From Mucor racemosus (Eukaryota > Mucoromycota > Mucoromycetes > Mucorales > Mucoraceae), in the NCBI GenBank assembly GCA_027405735.1, contig JAPEHQ010000014.1:1550001-1614000 (forward strand): a stretch of 64,000 bases of DNA, given 5' to 3'. How positions within the stretch are numbered: the stretch's first letter is position 1; every line of letters begins with the position of its first letter. Positions 34,571-46,761 of this stretch are shown one piece after another. Under the pieces are notes generated by a model. That model was not told the origin of the DNA and did not search any database. It saw nothing but the letters and a program-made list of their open reading frames with translations. Made by a program: the position numbers and the translations under genes.

Positions 34571-37500
34571 TTACCAGACGGGAACACCTTGAGTGACCTC
34601 CTTGGGCTTAAGAGAATCACCAGTCAAAGCCTTACTCAAAAGACCATATTCTTCTTGGAAATGCTTCTTCTTGTTACCAGTGGCAACGGAGGCGGAAGGA
34701 GCACGACCAGCATAACGGGGAGATTTACCGGCATGATGCTTAGTTTCACCCAAAGAAGTGGTAATACGAGGTTGAACGTGTTGCCAGACACCCATGTTCA
34801 AGGGTTCTTCTTGACACCAAACGATTTCGGCATTAGGATACTTGTCAGCATGTTCCTTAACTTGCTCGTAAGGGAAGGGGTTGAGTTGCTCAATACGAGA
34901 AATAGCAACATCGTTAATCTTGTTTTGATCACGAGCCTTCAAAAGAGCATAGTAAACTTGACCGGTACACATAATGTGCTTGGTGATCTTTTCGGGTTCA
35001 ACGAGATGTTCGGGATGTTCTTCAGGCAAGTAAAGTTGGAAATGAGAATCACCAGTTAATTCTTCCAAGTTGGACTTGGCAAGAGGATGACGAAGCAAAG
35101 ACTTGGAGAAAGGCATAATCAAAGGCTTACGGAATTGACGACAGATTTGACGACGCAAGACATGGAAGTATTGAGAAGGAGTGGAAGCATAGACAACTTG
35201 CATGTTACAGTCTTGATGTTGACGAGATAACTTTTCAGCAGAAGGATAGACATATGGGTTATCATCACACATTTGAAGATAACGTTCAATTCTAGATGAA
35301 GAATGTTCGGGACCTTGACCATCATAACCGTGAGGAAGAGATAACACTAGACCAGTACGTTGAAGCCATTTTTGTTCACCAGCGGCCAAGAATTGATCGA
35401 CAATGACTTGAGCAGTATTAACGAAATCACCGAATTGAGCCTCCCAAACAACAAGGGAATCAGGGTTAACGAGGGAGTAACCTAATTCGAAACCAAGAAC
35501 ACCATATTCAGACAAAGAAGAGTTGGAAATGGAAAGAGCACCTTGTTCGGGGCTAATGTGGTTCAAGAGAGTATACTTGGAGCCATCCTTTTGATCGTGA
35601 AGAACAGCATGACGTTGAGAGAAAGTACCACGTTCAACATCTTGACCAGAGACACGGATATGCTTACCTTCAGCAAGGAGGGAACCCCAAGCCAAAGCTT
35701 CGGCAGTAGACCAATCAATATCCTTACCTTCATTCAAAGACTTTTCACGGTTTTGAAGAATACGCTTCAAGTTACGATGAATACTGAAGTTGTGGGGGAG
35801 AGTGCTCAAAGCCTTACCAACAGTTTGGAGGTTCTCAAGGGCAACACCAGTGGGGTAGTGAGGCAAGTTTTCCTCGGCCAATTCCTTGGGAGATTTGAAT
35901 CCAGGCCATGAACTAGATTGCCATTCACTTGAAGTGGGCTTGTAATCCTTACTACGAGAATAACTATCTTCGAGAATATCCCAAACACGCTTCTTGTTTT
36001 CCTTAATATCACCATCAGTAAGAGAACCTTCCTCCTTCAATTGAGTTTCATAAAGTTGAGCAACGGGCTTTTGCTTGGCAATAGCATCGTACATACGAGG
36101 TTGAGTAAACATAGGTTGATCAGTCTCATTGTGACCATGCTTACGGTAACAAACCAAATCAATAACAACATCCTTATGGAAAGTTTGACGCCAGTCAGCA
36201 GCCAATTGCATGACATATGTAACAGCTTCAGCATCGTCACCATTAACATGGAAGATGGGAGCATTGATAGACTTGGCAATATCAGTACAGTAAGGAGTAG
36301 AACGACCATAACGAGGATCAGTAGTGAAACCAATTTGATTGTTGACAACAACATGGATGGTACCACCAGTAGAATAAGAAGGCAAATCATGGAAACCCAT
36401 AGTTTCATAAACGATACCTTGACCAGCAAAAGCGGCATCACCGTGAATCAAGACAGCCATAGAGTGGTCACCTTCGTGATCCTTACCGTAGTATTGAAGA
36501 GCACGGGTCTTACCGAGAACAACAGGGTCGACAGCTTCCAAATGAGAAGGATTGGCAACCAAAGAAAGGTGGACACGCTTACCGGAAGGAGTAGGACGGA
36601 CATAGTTCATACCAAGATGGTACTTGACATCACCAGAACCTTCCTCAGAGGGTTCGAGAGCACCACTGAATTCACAGAAGATGGATTCATTAGGCTTACG
36701 AACAACATTGGAGAGGACATTAAGACGACCACGATGGGGCATACCAATAACGATAGATTCAACGCCAAGATCAACGGAACGATCAATCTAATTTCTCAAT
36801 CATGAATACAAATTTTTCTCTTTCAAAAGTCTAAAAAAAAAAAACTTACCATGGCCTTCATACCAGGAATCAAAGTCTCACCACCTTCAAGACCGAAACG
36901 CTTCTCGGAAGGATACTTGGAAGCAACGAAACGTTCGAAACTGTCAGACCAAGTCAAACGATCCAAAATAACTCGCTTCTCTTCAACAGAATACTTGAAA
37001 GGCTCGGGTGTTTCAATACGTTCACGAATCCAATCACATTGAGCACGATCAGGAATATGAATATACTCGACACCAATGGAACCACCTATCAAAAAATCAA
37101 TTGTTTAATAATGATTAAATAATGTGCGGGGGGTATCTTTTTTCATCCCAATAGCCCCCTCTCTGCACCAGATCAAAGAAAAAAACAAACTTACAGTAAA
37201 TCTTCTTCAAGTGAGCGATAATATCACGAAGAGTAAGAGTAGCACCATCCTTGGCGAAAGCAGGTAAAATACCAGGACCAATAGTGAAAGTTCTGTCAAG
37301 ATCACTATCCTTGAAACCGTAATAAGTGTGTTCTAATTCGGGAGGAGTAGATGAGTTGAGATCAGCATGTTGAATACCCAAGGGATCTAAATTGGCGATA
37401 TGATGACCACGCACTTGATAAGCTCTGGACAAAAGTTGAATCTTCATGTGGTCGATGACTTCAGAAGAGCCAGTAGCACCAACGAAACCGTCACCGGGTA

Positions 37501-37840
37501 AAACAGGCAAACGAGCACTGGCAGAAGGAACTAAAGTAGGGGGAGGAGTATATGCTTGACCAGGAGATACACCATTAGCCATATTTTTAAAATATACTTG
37601 CCAAGATAAATGTACAGAAGAAGGTTCCTTTAACCAAGCCTCGTACATTTCTTCAATATAGTTGGCAGAGTTTCCATGCAAGAAACCATCATTTGTCTCG
37701 GGTGCAGCGAAACGAGCTTTGTTAGTATGGAAAGATGCAACGGAAGTACGAAGAACTGATTGACGAGCAACTCTAGGAATTGCCTTGATAGAGGGTCTAA
37801 TAGCATTAGACACTCTATTGAGTGCTGATAAGCGATACAT
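34571..37840 (-). CDS. KGD1: 2-oxoglutarate dehydrogenase E1 component, mitochondrial
   Basis: The thiamine-diphosphate-dependent decarboxylase of the 2-oxoglutarate dehydrogenase complex in the TCA cycle, in the mitochondrial matrix. Three exons: 37840-37195, 37085-36850 and 36787-34571, total 1032 residues, the expected length. The N-terminus is an Arg/Ser/Ala-rich presequence ending near SFHTNKARF. It is followed by the E1-specific N-terminal domain ([21 protein letters not shown]). ThDP and catalytic motifs are visible: [40 protein letters not shown] and [11 protein letters not shown]. Pyrimidine-binding domain motifs include [31 protein letters not shown] and [12 protein letters not shown]. 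It ends with the conserved [16 protein letters not shown] region. Codon bias is strong. The 5' flank is short: repeat R4-long starts only about 180 bases upstream. Confidence 0.97.
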
Positions 37841-38015
37841 TTTGTATTAAAAGAAAAAAAAAAAAAAGACTAAAAAAAGCCAGAGGGAAAGGGGTGGTTG
37901 TTTTTGTTTTGTGGGGTAAAATTGAAGGGAATGGTCATTTAAGAGAACTTCAGTGGTGATTTGTGACGTATACACGAAAATTACGGCTCAACTTTAGTTA
38001 TATCGCTTATATACG

Positions 38016-40600
38016 GGTAAATCTCCCGGTTTTAAACGGTACTTCCGCACAAACATCAAGGCATTTTGACCAGGTTGATTTAAAAACCTAGCTGACAAAA
38101 AGCAAGATATTTAAATTGATCGTTCATTAAACAAAACCTTATATCATTTACATTGCCATTTGAAACGATTTTTCTTTAAACAACATAAATGTTTCTGATT
38201 TTAAAGTTACAACAATCGGCAACCCTGGAGGAAATGTAACAATTGAAATACAAAGTTTGCCTCTTTTCCCCGACATTTAACGTGGATTTTCCAATGAAAG
38301 CCAAAAAAGGCCTGAAAATAATCGAGTAATTTTTTTCAAGAAAGTCTTGGTTTTTGTTTTAGACTATATGCATATAATGATCGAATTACTACGCGCTTCC
38401 AAAGTTTTCAAAATTGCTAATAAACCATAAAATATTCAGGGCATTATTTAATTCCATCATTCACCGTGCATGTTTCAAACCAAATTTAATCGTTTTGAAC
38501 TACCGCCTGCAGTTGTGAACGGGGATCCACCTTGCTTGTAAAACAAACAAAAGCATGCATTCGTATACCTTGTAAATGATTTATAAACTAAAAGAGAAAC
38601 TTGTTCAAAAAAGTATATAATGAGAGCCGAAATTAATTCATTCGACAATCATTCTTATTTCACGCGATTTTTATGAAATAAATTTGTAATATTAAATTGC
38701 TTTAATAGTTTACCCTTTAATTTCAATAAAATGAGGGGAAGAAGAAAGGCATGTTTTGACGACAGGCAAGAGTTAATTTTTTGAGACTCAAATAGATTTG
38801 CAATGATTATATTAATATAATTTGGGAGCTTTCAACCATTAGTATTATTAGCATATACTAGTATAGTATTTCAGAATGTTGCGTTCAGTATTAATAAAAG
38901 GTTGAAAGGTTGCACGTATTCTGTGTGTCCGTCCAATCACAAATTGTACATGATTTACAACAAATGGATAATACGGAAAGACATTAAAAAATTGTTTCAT
39001 AGCAATTAATATTATAGTATATGTAATTTCGAATTATAATCTTCAAAAATCGGAGCGTGCTCTCTTTTCTATAACTAATCTCATATTAAGGATATATCTT
39101 AAACAATGTCAAATAGATTAGAACTAGTCGCATTATGCTATCCATTCCTAAATTTATTTTGTATCTCAAGAAAGACTCAAAGACACGTAAAAGTCACCAC
39201 TTTTTTCTTGAAAACTAGGCCTCACTTTTCATCCCTGACCCTCTTTTCTTCCCACTAAGTAACACCAAGGAACAATCATATGCTAATGTACCTGAGATGT
39301 TCAACTTTAATCCAAAAACAAGTATCCGGAAATATCCTATTTTTTACAGTTGGTATTAATTTTTCAGTGCTAATGTTTCAGGTTTTTTACGCGTATTTTA
39401 CTGCTAATGGATTGAAAACTTTGAAGCTTCATATCTCCAGAAAAAATTAAGCTATACTAACACTTTTTAATAATACAATTTACTTGTTTTAAAGCGCTCT
39501 ATAACATACTTTAATATAAAAAAATTTTGAGCACTTTTATTTTTTTTTCATTTTTTTTGACATTTCTATAGTAGGTTTCAAAATATTGGTTAAATTGAGC
39601 AACATTTTTTTTTGCATTCATGTCATCCAGCTTGTTGAGCTTTCTCAGACCCAATTTAGAGTTTTTCAAAATATTGCTTTTTCGTGGAGATATCCTCAAA
39701 AATGTGTGCAAAAAGGCACCTCCATTTCTGGCGTCCATTTTTCCCTTGTATACCCTCATCTAGGAATGGGCTTCGATTCGAGTTTGAATCGAGTTTTAAC
39801 GGAAACGGCCATTCGATTCGAGTTGGAAAACGGCCCGTTCTTTTGTAACCCAGATAAAAAACGGGGTGGGAGCAAGTATTGGTTTGCCTTAAGGAGGCTG
39901 TTAATAGCAACATTGTCAAGTTAATATGGGATTATGAATTGATAATAGCATATTTGACAGTTTCACAACTTGAAGTATTTTTTCAATCCTGTTTTCGAGC
40001 TTAGCTAACAAAAAAAAAAAAGAAGAAACTCGAATACCCTCATTCGAGTTTGCATAAAAAACGGCCCGTTAAAGCAGTCAAACTCGGTTAACCGTAATAC
40101 GATGCGTTGTTTGTGAAATCCTACCCTCATCCCAACTTCTGAAACTGAAAAAAAAACCAACACAAATTTTGTTTTCTCTACGAAAAATTTAACTAGACAA
40201 TTCAGTCATAGCTTGATCGATAGATAATTTTTATGTGCATTATTTCCATTAATTGGATTTAAAATATGCTTATGAAAAGTGATGTGTATCTTCAAAAAAC
40301 CTCCAAAATTTCAATTGCATTTTACGCAAAATTTAATGTGAAACATTTGCCTGAATTTTATTTAGCTGGATGCAAAATCCAAAACTGTACAGGAATCAAT
40401 TAATGCGCTAGGTCGACTTACTTTACGGTTCATGAGCCATTAAACGATTTTGTTTTTTTCATCATTTTTCGTTCATTTCGGCAAATCGATTTTGGAATCC
40501 CGTTATGATAGATTTTAAGCAGTGATAAGAACTATTATCTTGATTATCTCGACCAAAAATCAATATTTTTTGCCGAAACAAAAAATGCAGAGTAGATTTC
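38016..40600 (-). repeat. Repeat R4-long, inverted partner of 16.5-19.67 kb
   Basis: Reads as the reverse complement of R2-long, without the TIR element (empty site at 38553-38557) but with a 363-bp hAT-like insertion at 39761. Its end lies about 175 bases from the OGDH start codon, so it delimits or contributes to that promoter region. Confidence 0.8.
39761..40123. mobile_element. 363-bp hAT-like MITE
   Basis: Inserted in repeat R4 at a position that is uninterrupted in R1, R2 and R3. It is flanked by the exact 8-bp duplication CCCTCATC (39753-39760 and 40124-40131). Ends are TAGGAATGGGC and, inverted, TAGGATTTCAC, so TAGGA is shared. The 8-bp duplication and TAGG-type ends fit the hAT superfamily. 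The interior has repeated ACGGCCCGTT and TTCGATTCGAGT-like words, possible subterminal sites. There is no transposase. Confidence 0.85.
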
Positions 40601-41230
40601 ATTAGGATCTATCTTCTTTTGAATACAAAAAATTAATACTTCAACAGTTTAGATGCTTAATTTTTAATAATCAATTTTATGTCAATTTTGGTCAATGTTT
40701 GGCCAGTGCGCTTATATTTTGATATAAATGTTCCTATTTTCCGAGAGATATCAGTGGCCTATTATAGAGGGAAGGTACATCTGTTGGTTTTTGAGGATAT
40801 CAAACAGCCTGTTATATCAGAATCTAGATGTAACGCTACAGTAGTTGTATTATCAGGATATTTTTATTGTTACACCATCAATAGCTATTGTATCACTTGA
40901 TAAATCTCTTCTATATATAATCTCATTCTCTACATTGAATAAAACTACACCTTTTACTCTTGTCTAATTCTTATTAGTTTTGGTAAAACATAGCCATTTC
41001 AGAACCAATTCTATTTCTATACTAACTCATATTGGAATTTAATTCTTATAAATAGTCTTTTAAACCAAGATCTAGAAGCTCTTGATTCTTTCTTTTACCA
41101 CTAGTTTTTCTGGTAAAAAAGCCTACTACGTTCTCCAAGATAAATGTTACCAGTCTTTATTATTATTCTTTCCGATCCATAAATAAGATTTTATGTACCC
41201 ATAAACTCTCAACATCTTCTTCTTTGAAGA
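40600..41230 (-). repeat. Continuation of R4 and repeat T copy 3
   Basis: Inverse of 28790-29180, joined to R4 in the same way as T is joined to R3. Interrupted by the 181-bp LTR-like insertion at 40810. Confidence 0.7.
40810..40990. mobile_element. Solo-LTR-like insertion, 181 bp
   Basis: Begins TGTTATATCAG and ends TTGGTAAAACA (TG...CA), with CAGCC on the left (40805-40809) and TAGCC on the right (40991-40995), a 5-bp duplication with one transition. The paralogue at about 28975-28995 has the uninterrupted sequence with one CAGCC. The body carries a TATATATAAT word and AATAAAAC, in the order expected for an LTR promoter and poly(A) signal. Confidence 0.75.
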
Positions 41231-41827
41231 TTTTACGTAATTCGACTCAATATTGGGCATTGAAAATCAGATGAAATGGAGATCAATATAGTGGATATAT
41301 ATACATATTCCACAAACCATTTAAAAACCATCTGAAACCTACTTTTTACAACCGTAAAAAATCTACAGCAAAAATCCTACCATCTTAGCAAATTTTGTTC
41401 CTAATAAGTGAAGTGAACTAAGCTAAATTCCCATCATAAAATACCTAAATTAAATGTCATCTCATTTGAAACCATGCTATCAAAGATAAGACTATATAGT
41501 AAATAGACAATTGCATAAAGATAGCAAGGGTATAATACTCAAATAAGAGATGCCGAAATACTAAAGTAATGTGGGATAACCTAAATAAAAGATACAAAAA
41601 GTACATGCTTATCAAGTAGAACAAGTAAGGGCTGTTCTGAAAGCATGAATGCCAAACTATCTTTAAAACACCGTTCTTGATCCACCAAATCAATAACCAA
41701 ACAACTCAACATTTATACTCAAAATTAATGGAATCGTTGACAATTGCAATGCAATTGCAAGATAGTAAATAATCATCAAATAATATAAATAGAGACTTAG
41801 AATAACCATTTTATTGCACATTATCCA
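41231..41827. other. AT-rich spacer with repeat S fragments
   Basis: No gene was recognised. About 41780-41827 belongs to repeat S and is the left flank of TIR element M2. A Thr/Ile-rich open frame at 41457-41693 has no support. Confidence 0.4.
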
Positions 41828-42554
41828 TGCAGTAAATTACGATGTTATTTACTAAAATAAAAAAAATATAAAAATAAAAGCAGTAGAAATACAATTATAA
41901 TCAGCTAAAGTTTTTATTACAAAAGATTTCTGAAGAGTTAAAATAATTGAAAAGTATGAGGGTATTTATAGTGATTTGGAGAACTTGGATACCATCAGAC
42001 TTGAATGGATGTATATTTAGTAATCTTCCAGTTTTGAGTACATTGTTATTGATTTGATATTTTAAGGGGTAAATTGTATAGAGCATTGACCATAAGGGAT
42101 TGTATGTCAAGTGTGACAATATCGACCTTTTTGGGAAATGGTTGTTTTTGTTTATTTCTGTTATATCTATTTTATGTAACCTTGATTTTTAAGGGGTAGT
42201 TTTTATATGCTTGAATCTTATTTATATTGATAGTGCAACTACGATATAGATGAGTAGTTGACTAAATTGATATCTTTGTTTATTATCATTATTGATTTGG
42301 ATAGAATCCTGTTTTGATATATATGTCATTTGTGTAATTGATTGCGCCGTGATCAAGGGTGCTATCATCTACACGACATGTATGGTTCAAAAAGGGTATT
42401 TCATATCTTTAGCATGCGTTTGTTATTGTGTTCAATTGAAGCGTTTGTTTATTATCGTTGTTCACATTTCAAGTGGCATCATATTTTATGAGCGACACTT
42501 GAAATTTAGGTTGTTTTATTTTATCAAGCGTTTTTAGTATGTAATTCCACTGCA
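41828..42554 (-). mobile_element. 727-bp TIR element (MITE-like), copy M2
   Basis: Inverted copy of M1 at 18393-19118, nearly identical over its whole length. Ends TGCAGTAAATTAC and GTAATTCCACTGCA, flanked by the exact 5-bp duplication ATCCA (41823-41827 and 42555-42559). It interrupts repeat S; the uninterrupted relative lies at about 25240-25262. Confidence 0.9.
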
Positions 42555-43150
42555 ATCCATATTTTAATAAAGAAGGATTTTAACAGTATTCTTTATCGCT
42601 TTTTACATCCATATTTTACTGCAATAAGTTCTAACTTTACATGATAATAGGGGGCGCATCTTTGACTCACTGATCTTAAAGGGTAACGTCAACAACCTAC
42701 TGCGTGTTGAGAAGAAAATCATCGCTAAAGTGCACCTATCTATAATAGCTTACTGCGCATTTTTATCGAATGCTGTATGCTACCAAGTGCTATAATAATT
42801 TATCACCTTCTACAGTATCAATAATAGATCTTAAAATCTATTGACTACGACATGTATTGAAATGCATATCTGTTTGATAGTGATGTATGGATTGAAACGG
42901 GTCAACAATAATTTAACCATGCTTGCAAAGCTTGCGAGTTGCCTTGTTTCAATGTTGCGCTAAATTATGCTTGTATGTTGAGATTTGATAGCTACTTTAT
43001 TGATCAATCGCTGGGATAAAATAATATGGTGTCATAGTTGACATTCAAGCGTTCTTGTTGGTTTTTGGGTAAACTTAGTACACTAGGGATTTCTTAAATA
43101 TCCGATATCAAGACTTTACACTTCAATGCTACATGTCGTAGTCAATGGAT
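42555..43150 (+). repeat. Repeat family S, copy 2
   Basis: About 42890-43150 aligns with 24485-24750 in the same orientation; 42555-42620 aligns with 25252-25320. The relative order of the two blocks is reversed compared with copy 1, so the element has been rearranged or the ends belong to neighbouring insertions. Confidence 0.6.
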
Positions 43151-43239
43151 CTTCTTACAGCCTATTAACCATAGAGGGTGAGAAAGCATGGTGCTTGGTG
43201 GCATACAATAGAACACTAACAACTGTTTTTGAAGGATAT

Positions 43240-43400
43240 TTGGACACGTTTTTTTTAAAAAAAAGTCTTTTCTTCTGCTTAAAAGAAATCCTGTAACTGG
43301 AAAAATGCTCGAAATCAATGAATATTAATCCAAATGGACTGAAAGTTTTAGAATATATGCTACAGTTGTAACAGTATTAAGATTTAATTTTTTAGTATCC
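43240..43400 (+). repeat. Repeat pair U, copy 1
   Basis: The block acaactgtttttgaagg through aatcaatgaatattaatccaaa to the tagtatcc end is repeated in inverse orientation at about 60535-60715. The translated frames of both copies share short stretches (MNI.PN.LKVL), so this may be a transposase remnant, but no domain was recognised. Confidence 0.55.
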
Positions 43401-44083
43401 TATTAATTTGCTAATTAAATCCTAGGAATAGAACGCTCTTTTTTTCGACAGTTTCAAATTCGAAATAGCGCTAAATCAGCCAAAACCAGCATATATGGCA
43501 ATGCCAGCTACCAAAATTATTAGTAAATGTACTCTTTATGTATAATTAAAGTTATAACGCAATTTTCTACATCTATTTCTTAAAATTATAAATGAATGGG
43601 TTACAAAAGACACTTAATCGACAAATGCTAATATCTATATATATGGTTTATTACCATAAAATTTCTTTTTTTTTTTAAGGTTAAGCCAAGAAGGGCAGTT
43701 TTATTAGATTTTTAACGTGTTATACACTATATATTATAACTCCTATTTAACGCGATAATAGCAATGTGTAGACAAGATGGACATGGTAATGGTTCTTGAA
43801 AAGGGACAAAGGGAACACGGGTTATCCTACCAGCCGAAAACCGCGGACACACCAGCATTGTTGAAATTCCTGTTTAATCTAACATGAGATGATTATTAAG
43901 TCTAGATAGGGTATTACCATAAAATTTCAAAAATGCAGCCAGAATCAAATGAAGCCATTTTTTCTCATTTGAATTACAAAATACCAAAAGTATACATTGT
44001 ATTTGATCTGTAAAGACACAGAAGCAAACTTATAACGATAGAAATGTGTAATAACATTCTATTTAATGGACGCTTATTGTGGA
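43401..44083. other. AT-rich spacer downstream of the PNKP gene
   Basis: No gene was recognised. It contains a poly(T) run near 43668 and a pocket of higher GC content near 43800-43860. Confidence 0.45.
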
Positions 44084-44113
44084 CTGGAAGGAATGTTATT
44101 TCATTCCTTCCAG
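44084..44113. repeat. Perfect 12-bp inverted repeat (hairpin)
   Basis: CTGGAAGGAATG and CATTCCTTCCAG are separated by a 6-base AT loop. The arms are perfect. It lies 234 bases beyond the PNKP stop codon, possibly within its 3' UTR. Confidence 0.9.
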
Positions 44114-44346
44114 AGAAACTCATTATCAGGTACAGGAGTAACAGATATGAATATCGAATCTCTTCTCATGATTTGACTATAAACTAAAAGCATAGAAAGC
44201 ACAGCAAGAGAATATTGCAATAATACACACAAATGTAACATCTTTTTATGTGAATACATATAACTTAGATGTTTTTAATCCATTAGTATCATTGCCAAGA
44301 AACAATTTATATATTTGCAATAATAAAAATAGATACATTCAATATA

Positions 44347-45816
44347 TTAATGCCACCACTTTTGCCAAGCTTCCTTTTCATTTTGTGGACCATCAAACAC
44401 AAAATTAATCTTCTTGACCTCTTCAAAACCTTCCATAACGGAAGGCTCTTGCAATTTTGATTTGAATGTACGGAATGCAATGCTACTCAAAACATCTCTT
44501 TTTTCTTCGGGTTTATGTATGGCTCTATAATAATTGTTGTGCTGGGACAGTTCTTCATCATCTCCAAAGTAAAAACATCGAATAGGCACATTTGCATTCT
44601 GAGCAAGTTTGATATACAATGCACGAGTGGCTCTTTCTGGATTAGTATTATCAATGATTACTGATTTTTTCTGGGATAAAGCAGCTTGACATGCTGTAAT
44701 ACATTTGTCTCTAGTTTTCAATGTATCTTGATTGATATAGACATAGCCTTTAGGAACCAAATACTTCTTTACGAAGCTACTCTTTCCACTTGCAGGGTAT
44801 CCAACACAAAGAACCACTTCATTTTTATCATCCTCTTTTTCCTTTACTAATGGGGTTGATTCAGGTGTATGTAAAGGTACTATTTAAAAAATGTCAATTG
44901 ATATTCTACTGAAACCATATATTTTTAAATAATTACATGCTGATGCAATGTGTTGCTTTGCATTGAACCCTCTCCATTGAAATTTCGCTTTTGGCTCTTT
45001 CAAAAAGAATTCTTCAGTTGTATGAAAAGCAATATTGATATTGTCAGCAAATTTACGATCACCGCATGAATGGTCCTTTTTGTATTTGGGCTTCCAACCG
45101 TCTTCTCTACCTGCAGCATCACCCACATAGAAGCTTTGACTTTTATCAATAGATATATCATCGTTGTTTTGTTCAAGCCATTCCCACATGCCCGTCATTG
45201 GTTTACGATATTTATCTTTTTTCATTGCAGCCATGAATAAAATTGGGGAACTAATCTGGCTCAAGATGCTTTCAATTTTGAATTGGAAGCCTTTAATCTT
45301 TTTATCGCTATTAAGACCATTTTGATTCGAGAAGATGACAATTTTATAACTGATATTTTATACATAATTAGGCTTTTGTATGAGCATTGACGGAATAAAA
45401 ACTTACCCTTCATTGTACAATTCTTCGATGCGTTTAGGAACAACGGGATCCCACCATCTCCAATCATGTTCGTCTTTTGCAAAGACACGTCCGCTCTTTG
45501 TTGCAATAAGTGTACCATCCTAACAAATAACAGCATAAGAGCATGCTTCATTTGAATCAATGATTCTATTTACCAGATCAAATGCAGCTATTTTACTTTT
45601 TGCAGCTTCCTTTACTGAAGGTTTAGCAATCAATACAGATTCTAATACATTTATCCATTTTAAAGCCGACTTTTTGGGGCTCATGTCAAAGAAAGGATGC
45701 TCTATTATCATCAAAGGTGTAAATAACCGTAAATATTTGACAAATGAGTCTCAAGAAAAACCTTTTTTCTGTATTTTGCTTTTATTTTGTGTAGAATCTG
45801 AAGCTGCTCGTTTCAT
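44347..45816 (-). CDS. PNK1: Bifunctional polynucleotide phosphatase/kinase (PNKP type)
   Basis: Repairs DNA strand-break ends by removing 3'-phosphate and phosphorylating 5'-OH. Five exons: 45816-45762, 45701-45574, 45519-45407, 45349-44937 and 44879-44347, total 413 residues, close to the fission-yeast enzyme. The HAD-type phosphatase motif AAFDLDGTLI is split by intron 2 exactly between FDL and DGTL. It is followed by SGRVFAKDEHDWRWW, the motif-II block IVIFSNQNGL, and FYVGDAAGREDGWKPKYKKDHSC.DRKFA.N. The C-terminal kinase has the P-loop GYPASGKSS, the VYINQDTLKTRDKC block, IIDNTNPERATRALYI and RCFYF. There is no N-terminal FHA domain, unlike animal PNKP, so recruitment must differ. A short basic N-terminus (KRAASDSTQNKSKIQKK) could act in nuclear import. 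Intron 1 uses a GTTTTT donor, weaker than the rest. Confidence 0.94.
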
Positions 45817-45936
45817 GAGTATCAGATTGGGAAAATTATAAAAAGAAAATGACTATGAGATGAGAAAAGGGAATTGTAACCTGTTTTATTTTAAAGAAAA
45901 GTAAAAGTTTTGAATGCGGGTATATAAAAATTTAGT

Positions 45937-46272
45937 TTAGTGTCTTGATGATGTTGTGGTTGCTGCGGAAGCATTGCTGTTGCTTTCAAGCTCTCGAAGC
46001 TCTTTAATAACAGTCTGATTTGATAGATTTTAAGTAATGATTCCAAAATAAACGTTAATTGATTCACTTACTGCAAGTGCTTCTGGATTAACGCCTCGCT
46101 CACATAAAGAAACACATAAACTCACTGTTTCTCTATCTAAACCTGTATTTAAGATGTTTGCCATCTCGGAAAGAACTTGTATTATCATTAATTTTAGTTT
46201 TATAATTTCAATTTTAAAAGTAAACATACTATCGATTGTCTCTTTGACGTCTGTATCTCTTGTTGGTTCCAT
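45937..46272 (-). CDS. MZT1: MOZART1, mitotic-spindle organizing protein 1
   Basis: A small subunit that binds gamma-tubulin complex proteins and is needed to recruit or activate the gamma-tubulin ring complex at spindle poles. Three exons: 46272-46230, 46175-46072 and 46014-45937, total 74 residues, the usual length. The conserved core spans the first two introns: [42 protein letters not shown], quoted here in part as [19 protein letters not shown] and VIKELRE. The short N-terminus ([14 protein letters not shown]) and Ser/Thr/Ala tail are variable. The gene lies only 120 bases upstream of the PNKP start on the same strand, so promoter and terminator must be compact. The gene is easily missed by annotation because each exon is under 110 bases. 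Confidence 0.93.
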
Positions 46273-46761
46273 TTTATGCTTTTTATCTGATGTGTTATAA
46301 TGAAAGTGCTTGGACGTGCACCTGTTTTTGGCTCTAAATCAATAGTGAATTAGCTATGGACTGCTTTTAATACGAAGGTATGGCAATACAGTTGAATAGA
46401 AGCAATTATTACAATGAATTGACGCAAAATAACAGTGCAAAAATCAAACTTACCAATATTCTAGTGCATGTGCAGCATATGTGTAGTAATATTTCTGATA
46501 AAATCTTGTCAAAAATCAAATTGTTGTAGATTTTGGGTAAAAGTGCGGACGAACATTTGGCTCAAAATTATGTTGCAGGTAGTAACTACTAAGCATATTC
46601 AATACGTTGACATCTTGTAATGAACAAACAAAAATAGTAGCATATACTTTATGTCTTAGACAATATATTCATACTTTTTTTTTCAAGTTTTTCGTATAAT
46701 TAAAAGCTAGTAAATACTCTTCAAAAATCTGTTTATTGACTAAAAAGTTGAATATTGCATA

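Noticed and set aside
39586..39924. 112-codon ORF across the hAT insertion boundary
   Set aside because: It arises only from fusing repeat R4 with the inserted MITE; neither part is open in other copies.
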